Source: Candidatus Cottocaccamicrobium excrementipullorum
Lineage (GTDB): Bacteria > Bacillota > Clostridia > Lachnospirales > Lachnospiraceae
Direction of reading: 5' to 3'
Assembly: GCA_018713255.1 (NCBI GenBank)
Contig: DVFL01000019.1
Location: 182,535 to 246,534 of the forward strand
Length of the DNA: 64,000 bases
Part shown: one piece after another, positions 16,373-24,533 of the stretch
How positions within the stretch are numbered: the stretch's first letter is position 1
Layout: every line of letters starts with the position of its first letter
Made by a program: the position numbers and the translations under genes
Notes under the pieces: generated by a model
What the model saw: the letters and a program-made list of their open reading frames with translations, nothing else
Database searches by the model: none
Told to the model about the DNA's origin: nothing

Positions 16373-17221
16373 TTATACGCCGGAATAGGCAGCAAATCCT
16401 CCGTCAACCGGGATCACCACCCCAGTAATAAAACCTGCGGCCTGATTGTTCAGCAAAAACAGCAGAGCGCCGTTTAATTCCTCCGCCTCACCGAACCGCC
16501 CCATAGGCGTCGCAGCAAGAATCTTCGCCGTTCTGGCAGTCGGAGTGCCGTCATCGTTGAACAAAAGCTTTTCATTCTGCTTAGTCACAAAGAATCCAGG
16601 GGCAATGGCATTTACTCTGATGCCCACCTTGGAAAAATGCACCGCCAGCCACTGGGTAAAGTTGCTGATGGCCGCCTTAGCCCCGCTGTAGGCGGGAATC
16701 TTTGTCAGCGGAGTAAATGCATTCATGGAAGAAACATTTAAAATATTGCATCCCTCTCTTCCGATCATATCTCGGGCAAATACCTGGCTGGGAAGCAGCG
16801 TTCCGATAAAATTTAAATTAAAGACAAACTCCACGCCCTTCTGATCCAAATCAAAGAAAGAAATGGTGTCTGATTCAATGTCCCCTATCTCAAAATACTC
16901 TTTTGTGGTGGTAGCCCTGGGATTATTTCCTCCGGCTCCATTGATCAGAATATCACATGGCCCCAGCTCAGAAAGGACTTTGGCATGAACCTGCTCCAGG
17001 TTCTCTTTATCCAGCACGTTAGCTTTATAAGCTTTAGCCTCCCCGCCTGCCTCTCGAATCTCCTGCGCCACCTTCTCAGCCGCTTCTTCATTTAAATCCA
17101 GCACTGCGATTTTTGCCCCTGCTTCTGCCAACGTCCTTGCAAACATTCCGCAGAGCACTCCCCCTGCGCCTGTAATGACTGCTGTTTTTCCTGTTAAATC
17201 AGTTCCAAATGATAATGCCAT
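16373..17221 (-). CDS. SDR-family fructuronate reductase / mannonate oxidoreductase
   Basis: The 282-residue short-chain dehydrogenase has the cofactor loop TGAGGVLCGMFAR, NGAGGNNPRATT after beta-4, and the catalytic serine and YSGAKAA (tyrosine, lysine) motif. It ends with the long PGFFVTKQNEKLL loop seen in UxuB-type SDR proteins and VVIPVDGGFAAYSGV. It lies 47 bp downstream of the mannonate dehydratase gene. The likely reaction is NAD-dependent conversion between D-fructuronate and D-mannonate, the step before UxuA in glucuronate breakdown. AAGGAG precedes the ATG. Confidence 0.85.
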   Translation of the reverse strand: MALSFGTDLTGKTAVITGAGGVLCGMFARTLAEAGAKIAVLDLNEEAAEKVAQEIREAGGEAKAYKANVLDKENLEQVHAKVLSELGPCDILINGAGGNNPRATTTKEYFEIGDIESDTISFFDLDQKGVEFVFNLNFIGTLLPSQVFARDMIGREGCNILNVSSMNAFTPLTKIPAYSGAKAAISNFTQWLAVHFSKVGIRVNAIAPGFFVTKQNEKLLFNDDGTPTARTAKILAATPMGRFGEAEELNGALLFLLNNQAAGFITGVVIPVDGGFAAYSGV

Positions 17222-17268
17222 AGGTATTTTCTCCTTCTCCTAGAATCAGCCATGGTTCGGCCCTCTGC

Positions 17269-18327
17269 CTATTTCTGACTCATTTTCTCAATCGCCTCAA
17301 ACAGACCGTTAAGGTAAGTAGCGCCCAGAGCCCGGTCATACAGCCCATATCCGGCACGTCCCGTCTCACCCCAGATCATCCGTCCGTGATCTGGTCTTAC
17401 ATAGCCGTCAAAGCCATTATCATAAAGCGCTTTGGCGATTGCAAACATGTCCAGGGAACCGCAGGAAGATAAATGAGCCCTCTCCTCAAAGCCCTGATTG
17501 TCCGGAAGGATGGCCACATTCCTCATGTGGACAAAATGAATCCGTCCCATGGCTGCATATTTGGCCGCCATCTTGACAACATCGTTTTTGTTGGAACAGC
17601 CCAAAGAACCGGTGCACAAGGTAATTCCGTTGTGCTTGTCATCCACCAGTTTTAAAAACCGGTCCAGATTCTTCTCATCAGTAATAATCCGGGGAAGTCC
17701 AAAAATGCTCCAGCAGGGATCATCCTCATGAATCGCCATATTCACATCGCACTCCGCCGCCACAGGGATAATCCGCTCCAGGAAATATTTCAGATTATTC
17801 CAAAGATCTTCTTCCGTCATGGCATTGTATTCTGCCACAACTTCCTTCAGCTCTTCTCTGGTATAGCTGGCGTCCCACCCTGGAAGAGTCAAGTCGCTGT
17901 CGCTCTCCAAGGGGTTAACCTTGTCTACCTGATCCTGATAGTAAACCAGGGAGGTGGAACCGTCTGCCAGCTCATGATCAAGCTGGGTTCTGGTCCAGTC
18001 AAATACCGGCATGAAATTGTAGCAGATGCACTTTACCCCTGCCTCGGCTACTCTGCGGATATTTTCACAGTAATTTTCAATATAACGGTCTCTGGTGGGT
18101 TTTCCCAGCTTAATGTCCTCATGAACAGGAATACTCTCGATAACCTCAAAATGAAGTCCTGCATCCTCTACCTGCTGTTTCAATGCGGCAATGCTTTCTC
18201 TGCTCCACACTTCGCCTACCGGCACATCATAAACTGCCGTCACAATGGAATGCATTCCCGGAATCTGACGGATCTTTTCCAAGGTCACCTTGTCGTCTTC
18301 TCCGTACCATCTGAATGATAATTTCAT
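17269..18327 (-). CDS. uxuA: Mannonate dehydratase
   Basis: The 352-residue TIM-barrel enzyme matches UxuA throughout: [12 protein letters not shown] at the start, [43 protein letters not shown] with metal ligands, [14 protein letters not shown] and [11 protein letters not shown]. It dehydrates D-mannonate to 2-keto-3-deoxygluconate. It is first in its operon with a good promoter (TGGTCA, 17 bp, TATAAT) next to a palindrome shared with the divergent AraC gene. No KDG kinase or aldolase lies in this window, so later steps must be encoded elsewhere. Confidence 0.95.
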   Translation of the reverse strand: MKLSFRWYGEDDKVTLEKIRQIPGMHSIVTAVYDVPVGEVWSRESIAALKQQVEDAGLHFEVIESIPVHEDIKLGKPTRDRYIENYCENIRRVAEAGVKCICYNFMPVFDWTRTQLDHELADGSTSLVYYQDQVDKVNPLESDSDLTLPGWDASYTREELKEVVAEYNAMTEEDLWNNLKYFLERIIPVAAECDVNMAIHEDDPCWSIFGLPRIITDEKNLDRFLKLVDDKHNGITLCTGSLGCSNKNDVVKMAAKYAAMGRIHFVHMRNVAILPDNQGFEERAHLSSCGSLDMFAIAKALYDNGFDGYVRPDHGRMIWGETGRAGYGLYDRALGATYLNGLFEAIEKMSQK

Positions 18328-18392
18328 GATGCAAATCCTCCTTACATAATATTGTTTTTCCTTGCTCTCTGGACTTCTTTGTTGATGGTTTT

Positions 18393-18471
18393 ATTATACA
18401 AGAGTCCTCTTTTTCTGACCAGTGTAAGAGTTGTTGCTTACATTGCAAAACTTGCTGTTTCGTGATACAAT
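18393..18471. promoter_or_regulatory. Divergent uxuA / araC-type promoters with shared palindrome
   Basis: The minus-strand uxuA promoter has TGGTCA (18416-18421), 17 bp, TATAAT (18393-18398). The plus-strand regulator promoter has TTGCAA (18443-18448), 17 bp, TACAAT (18466-18471). The inverted repeat TGTAAG, 8 bp, CTTACA (18423-18442) exactly fills the space between the two -35 elements. It is a likely operator controlling both. Confidence 0.6.
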
Positions 18472-18544
18472 ATTTTCATTCTTGCAAAATAATCTGTATT
18501 TTTTCCTTTTCCCACATCATTCTTGAAGATTGAGGAGGTCTCCC

Positions 18545-19441
18545 GTGAAAAAAGAGCTTTCTACCGGCTTTGATGCAAGGCAGTACATGAAGTCCGAAGA
18601 CTTTGAAATATTCTACTATAAAGACACCAGTCTCTCCCACGTAGAACCTCACGCCCATGACTATTATGAATTCTATTTCTTTTTAGAAGGTCAGGCAGAA
18701 TATCTTCTGGGGAACCAGCTCCATCATCTTGAGCCAGGAGACTATCTGCTGATTCCTCCGGGAATTCTTCACAATGCAGAGAAAGTTTCCTCCAGCCTCC
18801 CCTACCGGCGTTTTGTCCTGTGGTTCAGTCGTCCCTTCTTTCATTCTCTGTGCCAGGAAGATTCAGAGGGCTTCGGCTATGCCTTCCGTCTAGCCCAAGA
18901 GCGGAAGGGCCTCCATCTGAAAACAGATTCCATTACAGCCCAGGAAACCTTGGGGCTCCTTATGGAAATCATGGAAGAAAAGCAGGGCGCCCGTCCATTC
19001 CGCTCCATCACCCTGCGCCTGGGGATCTGTTCCTTTCTGGTTTATTTAAACCGGCTGACTTATGATTTGGAACACCCGGTTTCTGCCTCCTATGAATCCG
19101 CCCTCTACGCCAGCCTCTGCGACTATATCAACCAGCATTTAGAAGAGGATTTATCCTTAGACCGGCTGGCCAGCTTTTTTTTCGTCAGCAAATACCACAT
19201 TTCTCATGTATTCAAGGATCGGATGGGAATCTCTCTCCATCAGTATATCCTGAAAAAACGTCTTCACGCATGCAAAAATGCCATTCTTTCAGGAATGGCA
19301 TTTGCAAAAATTTGTCAGCAATATGGATTTCATGATTATACCGCATTTTATCGTGCCTTTAAGAAAGAATACGGCATCTCTCCAAAGGAATACCGGGAAC
19401 AGCACGCCATGGTTCAGCCGGACCTGCCCCAGCAGCCATAA
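18545..19441 (+). CDS. AraC-family regulator, probably of hexuronate genes
   Basis: The 298-residue protein has a cupin sensor domain (HVEPHAHDYYEFYFFLEG, LEPGDYLLIPPGILHNAE) and a C-terminal AraC domain (LDRLASFFFVSKYHISHVFK; FAKICQQYGFHDYTAFYRAF). I chose the GTG at 18545, 6 bases after GAGGAGG; an upstream TTG would overlap that site. It is divergent from uxuA across a shared palindrome, so it probably activates uxuA and the SDR gene in response to a uronate-derived ligand. Confidence 0.85.
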   Translation: MKKELSTGFDARQYMKSEDFEIFYYKDTSLSHVEPHAHDYYEFYFFLEGQAEYLLGNQLHHLEPGDYLLIPPGILHNAEKVSSSLPYRRFVLWFSRPFFHSLCQEDSEGFGYAFRLAQERKGLHLKTDSITAQETLGLLMEIMEEKQGARPFRSITLRLGICSFLVYLNRLTYDLEHPVSASYESALYASLCDYINQHLEEDLSLDRLASFFFVSKYHISHVFKDRMGISLHQYILKKRLHACKNAILSGMAFAKICQQYGFHDYTAFYRAFKKEYGISPKEYREQHAMVQPDLPQQP

Positions 19442-19466
19442 CCGGCAATTCTTCCTCCAGCCTGCT

Positions 19467-20837
19467 TTACGCCGCTTTTGCCAGAGACACGCTGTCCTTT
19501 TTAGGAAGCCGCCTGCGCACCAGAAGGAAGCAGATCAGATGAGCCGATGCGGTAATGATCCAGCTCACCGGATAGGACAAATACAGCACAAATAAAGTAT
19601 GCTGCCACTGGAAAATCGTAAAGATCCAGAGGATTCTCAAGCCGCAGGCGCCTGTAAGCGACACCAGCATCGGGAAAACCGAGTACCCCAGCCCTCTAAG
19701 GCTTCCCACCAGCACATCCATCCAGCCGCACAAAAAATACGTTCCGCAGATAATCGTAAGCCGCATAAAGCCATACCGAATCACCTCCGGATCTGTAGAA
19801 TAAATCCTAAGGAGCTGATGCCCAGCCAGAACGAAGCCTCCTCCAACGGTCACGCCCACCGCCGTCACCACTGCCAGGCACAAAATCAGCACTCGATTAA
19901 TCCGGCTGTATTTTCCGCCTCCCAGGTTCTGGCTGGTAAAGCTTAAATTCGTCTGGTAGAGGGCATTCATGGCATTATATACGAAGCCCTCCAGGTTGCT
20001 GGAAGCCGTGCTCCCCGCCATGGCCACCGAACCGAACCCATTGATGGAGGACTGGATCAGCACATTTGAAATGGAGAATACCGCTCCCTGGAATCCTGCC
20101 GGAAGACCAATCTTGGCAATCCGCTTTAACACCTCTGCCTTCACCCCCAACCGGGACAGTACCAGACGGTAAGAACTGTCTGTTTTCATCAGACACCGGC
20201 ATACTAAAACTGCAGAGATGCACTCGGAAATCACTGTGGCCAGAGCTACTCCTGCCACATCCATGTGAAACTGAATCACAAACACCAGATTCAACACCGC
20301 ATTGGTAATACCTGCAATAATCAGATACAGCAGCGGTCTCCTGGTATCTCCCACCGCCCTAAGAATTGCCGCACCGAAGTTGTACAACATCAGAACCGGC
20401 ATTCCAGCAAAATAAATCCGCATATAAAGCACAGCCTTAGGAAGCACCTCATCCGGCGTTCCCATCAGTCTCAGCAAAGGACCAGAAAGCAGAAAGCCCA
20501 CAAAGATCAGCCCGGTGCCGCAGATCAGGCTGATGGTTACTGCCGTATGAACTGTTTCGCTTACCTGTTCATCCTTTCTGGCGCCGAAATACTGAGCTAC
20601 CAGCACATTCGCTCCTACTGACAATCCAATAAACACATTGATCAGAAGATTAATCAGCGAGCTGGTAGAACCAACCGCTGCCAGGGACTCATGCCCGGCA
20701 AACCGGCCTACCACAATCACATCAGCCGCATTAAACAGAAGCTGCAGAATGCTGGAAAGCATCAACGGAATCGCATAAATCAGGATCTTTCCCAGCAGCG
20801 GACCATTGCACATGTCCATCTCATAAGACTTTTTCAT
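19467..20837 (-). CDS. MATE-family efflux transporter (first copy)
   Basis: The 456-residue integral membrane protein has about 12 hydrophobic segments in two similar halves. LGKILIYAIPLMLSSILQLLFNAADVIVVGRFAG is the MATE start pattern in shortened form, and FVYNAMNALYQTNLSFTSQNLG begins the second half region. It exports cationic or drug-like compounds with Na+ or H+. I start it at ATG 20837, where GGGGG lies 7 bases upstream, so it begins MKKSYEMDMCNGPLL. It converges with the AraC gene end (26 bp gap, no clear terminator) and has its own promoter. Confidence 0.88.
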   Translation of the reverse strand: MKKSYEMDMCNGPLLGKILIYAIPLMLSSILQLLFNAADVIVVGRFAGHESLAAVGSTSSLINLLINVFIGLSVGANVLVAQYFGARKDEQVSETVHTAVTISLICGTGLIFVGFLLSGPLLRLMGTPDEVLPKAVLYMRIYFAGMPVLMLYNFGAAILRAVGDTRRPLLYLIIAGITNAVLNLVFVIQFHMDVAGVALATVISECISAVLVCRCLMKTDSSYRLVLSRLGVKAEVLKRIAKIGLPAGFQGAVFSISNVLIQSSINGFGSVAMAGSTASSNLEGFVYNAMNALYQTNLSFTSQNLGGGKYSRINRVLILCLAVVTAVGVTVGGGFVLAGHQLLRIYSTDPEVIRYGFMRLTIICGTYFLCGWMDVLVGSLRGLGYSVFPMLVSLTGACGLRILWIFTIFQWQHTLFVLYLSYPVSWIITASAHLICFLLVRRRLPKKDSVSLAKAA

Positions 20838-20927
20838 TTGTATACCCCCGCCTTTTCTTGAATCCACCCTGGATTTCTCCATTCTTTCCCCAAAATCCCC
20901 GGATGCATTCATATTGTTTCGGGGTTT

Positions 20928-20955
20928 AGTATAGCACATCTCTGGTGATTTGCAA
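20928..20955 (-). promoter_or_regulatory. Promoter of the first MATE gene
   Basis: Minus strand TTGCAA (20950-20955), 16 bp, TATACT (20928-20933), about 90 bp before the start codon. Confidence 0.5.
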
Positions 20956-21008
20956 CGGATATTCTAACGACAGCGAAGGGTTCTCCTTGAACCGCTGTGA
21001 TAAACCAC

Positions 21009-21037
21009 TTAACAGAAAATCTGTCCCGTGTTATAAT
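21009..21037 (+). promoter_or_regulatory. Promoter of the unknown-protein gene
   Basis: TTAACA (21009-21014), 17 bp, TATAAT (21032-21037): a near-consensus promoter 30 bp before the start codon at 21068. Confidence 0.65.
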
Positions 21038-21067
21038 AAGCGTAAACGCAAAGCAGGAGGTACAAAA

Positions 21068-21532
21068 ATGGCGCTTGTAAGACAAAACGCCCTCTCTCTG
21101 CCCACCATGAACGAATCGTGGGCGCAGACGGCTCTTAATTATGAAAAAAATAATTTAACAGTAATCGATTATTGGTGTTCCCCAAGCATGACATCTACCG
21201 ACCCGGCCAGACATGCTGAACTGGTGGGAAGAGTAGTTCAGGTAGCCTTTGAAGAGTATTCCAATGTAGTGCTCTACGGCACCATTAAATCCATCGAAAT
21301 CCTGTCTGTTGAAGAAACCTTTGAAAAATACGGTCCTGAAGGCCTTAACATTCTGGGCCTTCCCAAATGTACCAGCGTAACGGATTTTCTCAGGGAGATC
21401 CACGAAACCTTGACCTCTTCTAATCCGGAAAAGATCAATATGTTCTCTTCGCTGGCCAATATCGTGATTGAGATTCGCCCTCTTCCCCCGTACTTACGAA
21501 GCGGCAGGGGAAACCGCACGATTATTCACTAG
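21068..21532 (+). CDS. Protein of unknown function, 154 residues
   Basis: I do not recognise this protein. It begins MALVRQNALSLPTMNESWAQ, after a strong GCAGGAGG site and a near-consensus promoter, and ends before a 19-bp hairpin terminator, so it is a real monocistronic gene. It has no signal peptide, membrane segment or obvious catalytic motif. The middle (RHAELVGRVVQVAFEEYSNVVLYGTIKSIEIL) looks like an alpha/beta fold, and the last part (ANIVIEIRPLPPYLRSGRGN) ends in a basic tail. A longer in-frame opening upstream is not used. The strong expression signals suggest an abundant cytoplasmic protein. Confidence 0.7.
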   Translation: MALVRQNALSLPTMNESWAQTALNYEKNNLTVIDYWCSPSMTSTDPARHAELVGRVVQVAFEEYSNVVLYGTIKSIEILSVEETFEKYGPEGLNILGLPKCTSVTDFLREIHETLTSSNPEKINMFSSLANIVIEIRPLPPYLRSGRGNRTIIH

Positions 21533-21543
21533 AATTCATGGCA

Positions 21544-21587
21544 AATAAGGCTGCCTGCAGAAAATATATTCTGCAGGCAGCCTTATT
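21544..21587. terminator. Bidirectional terminator
   Basis: A perfect 19-bp stem (AATAAGGCTGCCTGCAGAA and its complement) with the loop AATATA lies between convergent genes. Confidence 0.85.
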
Positions 21588-21621
21588 CTTCAGCAAATTC
21601 TCCCCGAAAATTCCGCTCTCC

Positions 21622-22164
21622 TTATCCGAGGACCTTTTGATAAGCTAATCTTGGGCTTCCGTCTGCCAGATAAATTCTCCCGCAATAAGAAAACCCATTC
21701 TTTTCCAGCACATGCTGCATCACCCGGTTGTCTTCATGGGTGTCAATGCGCAGATTCCCGCATCCTGCCTTGAGACATTGCTGTGCAGCCCAGGCAAAAC
21801 AAGCGGCAGAAAATCCCTTCCCTCTGCCGGAAGAAGCCACCCGATGTATCACGCCATAAGGCTGGGCATTCAGCCAGCTTCCGCCTTCAATCCGCTGATA
21901 AGAAGGATCCTCCTCTATGGCAAAATAAAAGGTTCCCAGAATCTCTCCCTTTTGGACGGATCCCTCCTCTCCGCTTTCCTCGAGCCCTTCTGCCAGGGCC
22001 ACATAAGCTTTTCCTTCCTGAATCCCCTTTTCTACCACCTCCGGCTGAGGATAACTGTCCTTCCACTGATTTGGATTTCCGGTTTCCTTCATAAACGCCC
22101 TTGCCCTTGCGTAAAGCTTCAGCAGTTCTTCCATATCCTTTTTCTCTGCTTTTCTGATTATCAT
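21622..22164 (-). CDS. GNAT-family N-acetyltransferase
   Basis: The 180-residue protein shows the GNAT fold: MIIRKAEKKDMEELLKLYARA at the start, GTFYFAIEEDPSY as the central beta strand, YGVIHRVASSGRGKGFSAACFAWA as the acetyl-CoA loop (V-x-x-SGRGKG), and LRIDTHEDNRVMQHVLEKNGFSYCG near the end. The substrate is unknown. Its start overlaps the upstream glycosylase gene by 4 bp, so the two are co-translated. A role linked to DNA repair is not implied. Confidence 0.88.
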   Translation of the reverse strand: MIIRKAEKKDMEELLKLYARARAFMKETGNPNQWKDSYPQPEVVEKGIQEGKAYVALAEGLEESGEEGSVQKGEILGTFYFAIEEDPSYQRIEGGSWLNAQPYGVIHRVASSGRGKGFSAACFAWAAQQCLKAGCGNLRIDTHEDNRVMQHVLEKNGFSYCGRIYLADGSPRLAYQKVLG

Positions 22165-23000
22165 CCTTCTTCTCCCTCTTTCCGGCTTTTTCCTGCTGTT
22201 TCATAATAAAAAATATACTGCTGCAGAATTCCAGAATATTGTTGATAACGCGCAAAGGGAAAACCCTGGGGATAATGGGTCTTTAACACCTGCGCAATAT
22301 GAGTGTCCACAGGAAAGGCATCCAGATGATGCAGGCCGAACAAACAGACGCATTCCGCCACCTTAATCCCCACGCCGCGAAGCTTAAGCAGTTCCAAAAG
22401 AGCCTCCTGATGATTCAGGTCTTTCAGCCCGCTAAGACTGCATTCTCCCTCTTCCACCATTCTGGCAGTTTCCTGAATGTACTCTGCCCGATACCCCAGT
22501 CCGCATTCCCTCAATTCCTGGAGGGAAGCCTCTTTTAACGCTTTCGGCTGAGGAAAGGCAAAGTAACGCTGTCCTCCCGCCTGTTCCCTTTCTTCGCCAA
22601 AACGGCTGCAGACCGCTTCCACACACCGGCGGATTCTGGGGATATTATTTCTCTGGGAAATAATAAAGGTAATGATCATTTCCCACAGATCCTGACGCAG
22701 AATTCGGAGTCCCCATCCGGTCTGAGCCGCCTTCATCAGATAATGATCTTCCGGATCAATTCGTCGGACAGCCTCCTGATAATCTGTATCCAAATCAAAA
22801 TACTGCCGCCAAAACCCTTCCCATTCTTCCTGACTGCAGGAAAGAAGATACCGGTCCCCATGCTCTTTTGCCGGCTGAATTTCCAAGTACCGGTCTGCAG
22901 CCAAGATCAGGAAACTTCCCGCTTCTGTTTTCCTCATCCGAAAGCATTGTCCGCTGGATGCAATCTGTCCTAATTCCATACAGGGAATTCGTACTTCCAT
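22161..23000 (-). CDS. 8-oxoguanine DNA glycosylase/AP lyase (OGG1-like)
   Basis: The 279-residue protein has the OGG1 N-terminal beta domain (ASSGQCFRMRKTE) and a helix-hairpin-helix domain. LKLRGVGIKVAECVCLFG holds the hairpin and the catalytic lysine, and the catalytic aspartate is in DAFPVDTHI. TFIISQRNNIPRIRRCVEAVC is the family's helical signature. It would excise oxidised guanine from DNA and cut at the resulting AP site. It heads a two-gene unit with the GNAT gene. Confidence 0.92.
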   Translation of the reverse strand: MEVRIPCMELGQIASSGQCFRMRKTEAGSFLILAADRYLEIQPAKEHGDRYLLSCSQEEWEGFWRQYFDLDTDYQEAVRRIDPEDHYLMKAAQTGWGLRILRQDLWEMIITFIISQRNNIPRIRRCVEAVCSRFGEEREQAGGQRYFAFPQPKALKEASLQELRECGLGYRAEYIQETARMVEEGECSLSGLKDLNHQEALLELLKLRGVGIKVAECVCLFGLHHLDAFPVDTHIAQVLKTHYPQGFPFARYQQYSGILQQYIFYYETAGKSRKEGEEG

Positions 23001-23025
23001 GATTTCTCCTCCGGTTTTTCAGGCA

Positions 23026-23056
23026 AAAACTGCCGCAGAAGTTCTGCGGCAGTTTT
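23026..23056. terminator. Terminator hairpin
   Basis: CTGCCGCAG and CTGCGGCAG pair around AAGTT, flanked by AAAA and TTTT. It ends the cytidylate-kinase-like gene on the minus strand. Confidence 0.75.
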
Positions 23057-23093
23057 CTGTTATCCTTCTATTTTTTCTCTTGCTTCAGGTCAA

Positions 23094-23690
23094 TCAGTCT
23101 AAATGAGCCATATAAGCCATCGCCGCATCAATGCAGGCGTCCATTCCTGCCTTATGGCTGTCCAGGCAAAGGTGGTAATTCTGGGGCTTTCCCCACTCGT
23201 TGCCGGTATAATACTGATAGTAATCCCGCCTCTTTTGGTCAATCTCCCGTACTTTCTTCTCCATCTGGCGAAGCTCCGTCTCCGGAAGATTCTGCAGGGC
23301 CATAAGCCGCTGCACTCTCTTTTTAAAGCTGGCGTAGATAAAAAGATTCAGGCACTGCTCGTCCTTCAGCACCATATCGGCGCATCGCCCGACAATCACA
23401 CAAGGACCGTGCTGGGCCAGGCGCCGGATCACTCTGGACTGGGCCATGAAGGTCTGGTCAGACATGGGCACTTCATAGACAGAGGAGAACGGCGTGTATT
23501 CCACCTCTTTTTTCTCCATGAATGCTTCATCGTACATCTCGAAAATATGCTCTTCGATTTCAATGTCGTCCGCCGCCATCCGAATCAGCTCTTTATCGTA
23601 AAAAGGAATTCCCAGCCGGTCCGCCAGCCGGCGCCCCAGCTCTCGTCCTCCACTTCCAAACTCTCTGCTTATGGTAATGATCTTCGTCAT
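23094..23690 (-). CDS. Cytidylate-kinase-like AAA protein
   Basis: The 198-residue protein begins MTKIITISREFGSGGRELGRRLADRLGIPFYDKELI, the modified P-loop of the cytidylate-kinase-like family. A conserved VIRRLAQHGPCVIVGRCADMVL follows in the middle. The ATG at 23690 lies 8 bases after GGAGG; an upstream extension is not needed. Members of this family are small cytosolic nucleotide-binding proteins; the phosphoryl acceptor is generally unproven. It lies 95 bp downstream of the isomerase gene. Confidence 0.85.
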   Translation of the reverse strand: MTKIITISREFGSGGRELGRRLADRLGIPFYDKELIRMAADDIEIEEHIFEMYDEAFMEKKEVEYTPFSSVYEVPMSDQTFMAQSRVIRRLAQHGPCVIVGRCADMVLKDEQCLNLFIYASFKKRVQRLMALQNLPETELRQMEKKVREIDQKRRDYYQYYTGNEWGKPQNYHLCLDSHKAGMDACIDAAMAYMAHLD

Positions 23691-23785
23691 GGTTGCACCT
23701 CCTGATTCTGGCTTATCCACAAGTATCCTGCAGACTTCTGCTGCCTTCCTCTCCCGGGCTTTCCCCGCCAACATCATTCCAGAAA

Positions 23786-24424
23786 TTAGTCCAGAACGCT
23801 CTTAATGTACTCAGCAATCTCCGGAACCTGGCAGTTAGCAAAGAAATACTCCTTGAACTTCGGTCCGCTGATGGTGGTCTTTAAGAAATCCTGATCAATT
23901 TCCTTTAAGATGGTCAGCATATCCTTATGGGTGATCTCCTTTACTCCATCCAGGATCTTTTTATTTCTCTGCTCAGGAACAACTCTCTCCTTAGGATATC
24001 CGCCGCCGCTCTCGCAGCCGAACAGCTTCTCAAAGATGTACTGGAGACGAAGCTCAGCGCCCCAGCCGAAGCCCTTTGCAAAAGGAAGGGCAATGGCGTT
24101 GCCGTCATTAATCTGCGCAAACATGTAAGCATCCTCAGCATCTACAATATGTCCGCAAAGCACGCCGGGGAATGCATTCAGCGCCAGCATAGCGCCTTCG
24201 CCGGTTCCGCATCCGGTTACTACGTAATCAGCAGCCTTAGAATTCAGCAGAATCGCTGCCAGAAGGCCGTTCATTACGTAGGTAAGCTGAGTCTCATCCT
24301 CTGCTGTATACATGCCGTAGTTATATACCGTATGGCCCATAGGCTCTACGATTTTCTTTAAATTATCACAAATCATCTCATTTTTCGCCGCCTGGCTGTT
24401 TTCGTTGATTAATGCAATCTTCAT
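23786..24424 (-). CDS. RpiB/LacA/LacB-family sugar-phosphate isomerase
   Basis: The 212-residue protein starts MKIALINENSQAAKNEMICDNLKK. It carries the RpiB-family segments VVTGCGTGEGAMLALNAFPGVLCGHI and DAYMFAQINDGNAIALPFAKGFGWGAEL. It is longer than ordinary RpiB (about 150) because of a C-terminal extension with ERVVPEQRNKKILDGVKEITH. Such proteins interconvert aldose and ketose phosphates. The ATG at 24424 follows AAGGAG. The exact sugar is not predictable from the sequence. Confidence 0.85.
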   Translation of the reverse strand: MKIALINENSQAAKNEMICDNLKKIVEPMGHTVYNYGMYTAEDETQLTYVMNGLLAAILLNSKAADYVVTGCGTGEGAMLALNAFPGVLCGHIVDAEDAYMFAQINDGNAIALPFAKGFGWGAELRLQYIFEKLFGCESGGGYPKERVVPEQRNKKILDGVKEITHKDMLTILKEIDQDFLKTTISGPKFKEYFFANCQVPEIAEYIKSVLD

Positions 24425-24533
24425 ATGAATCTTCTCCTTTTTAGACAAATTTTCAGACTTCAGAACAAAAGTCGATGAAAATAGTTTACTACAGATCGGC
24501 AAAAAGCGCAATCCCTATCCCCTGGCAAAGAGT

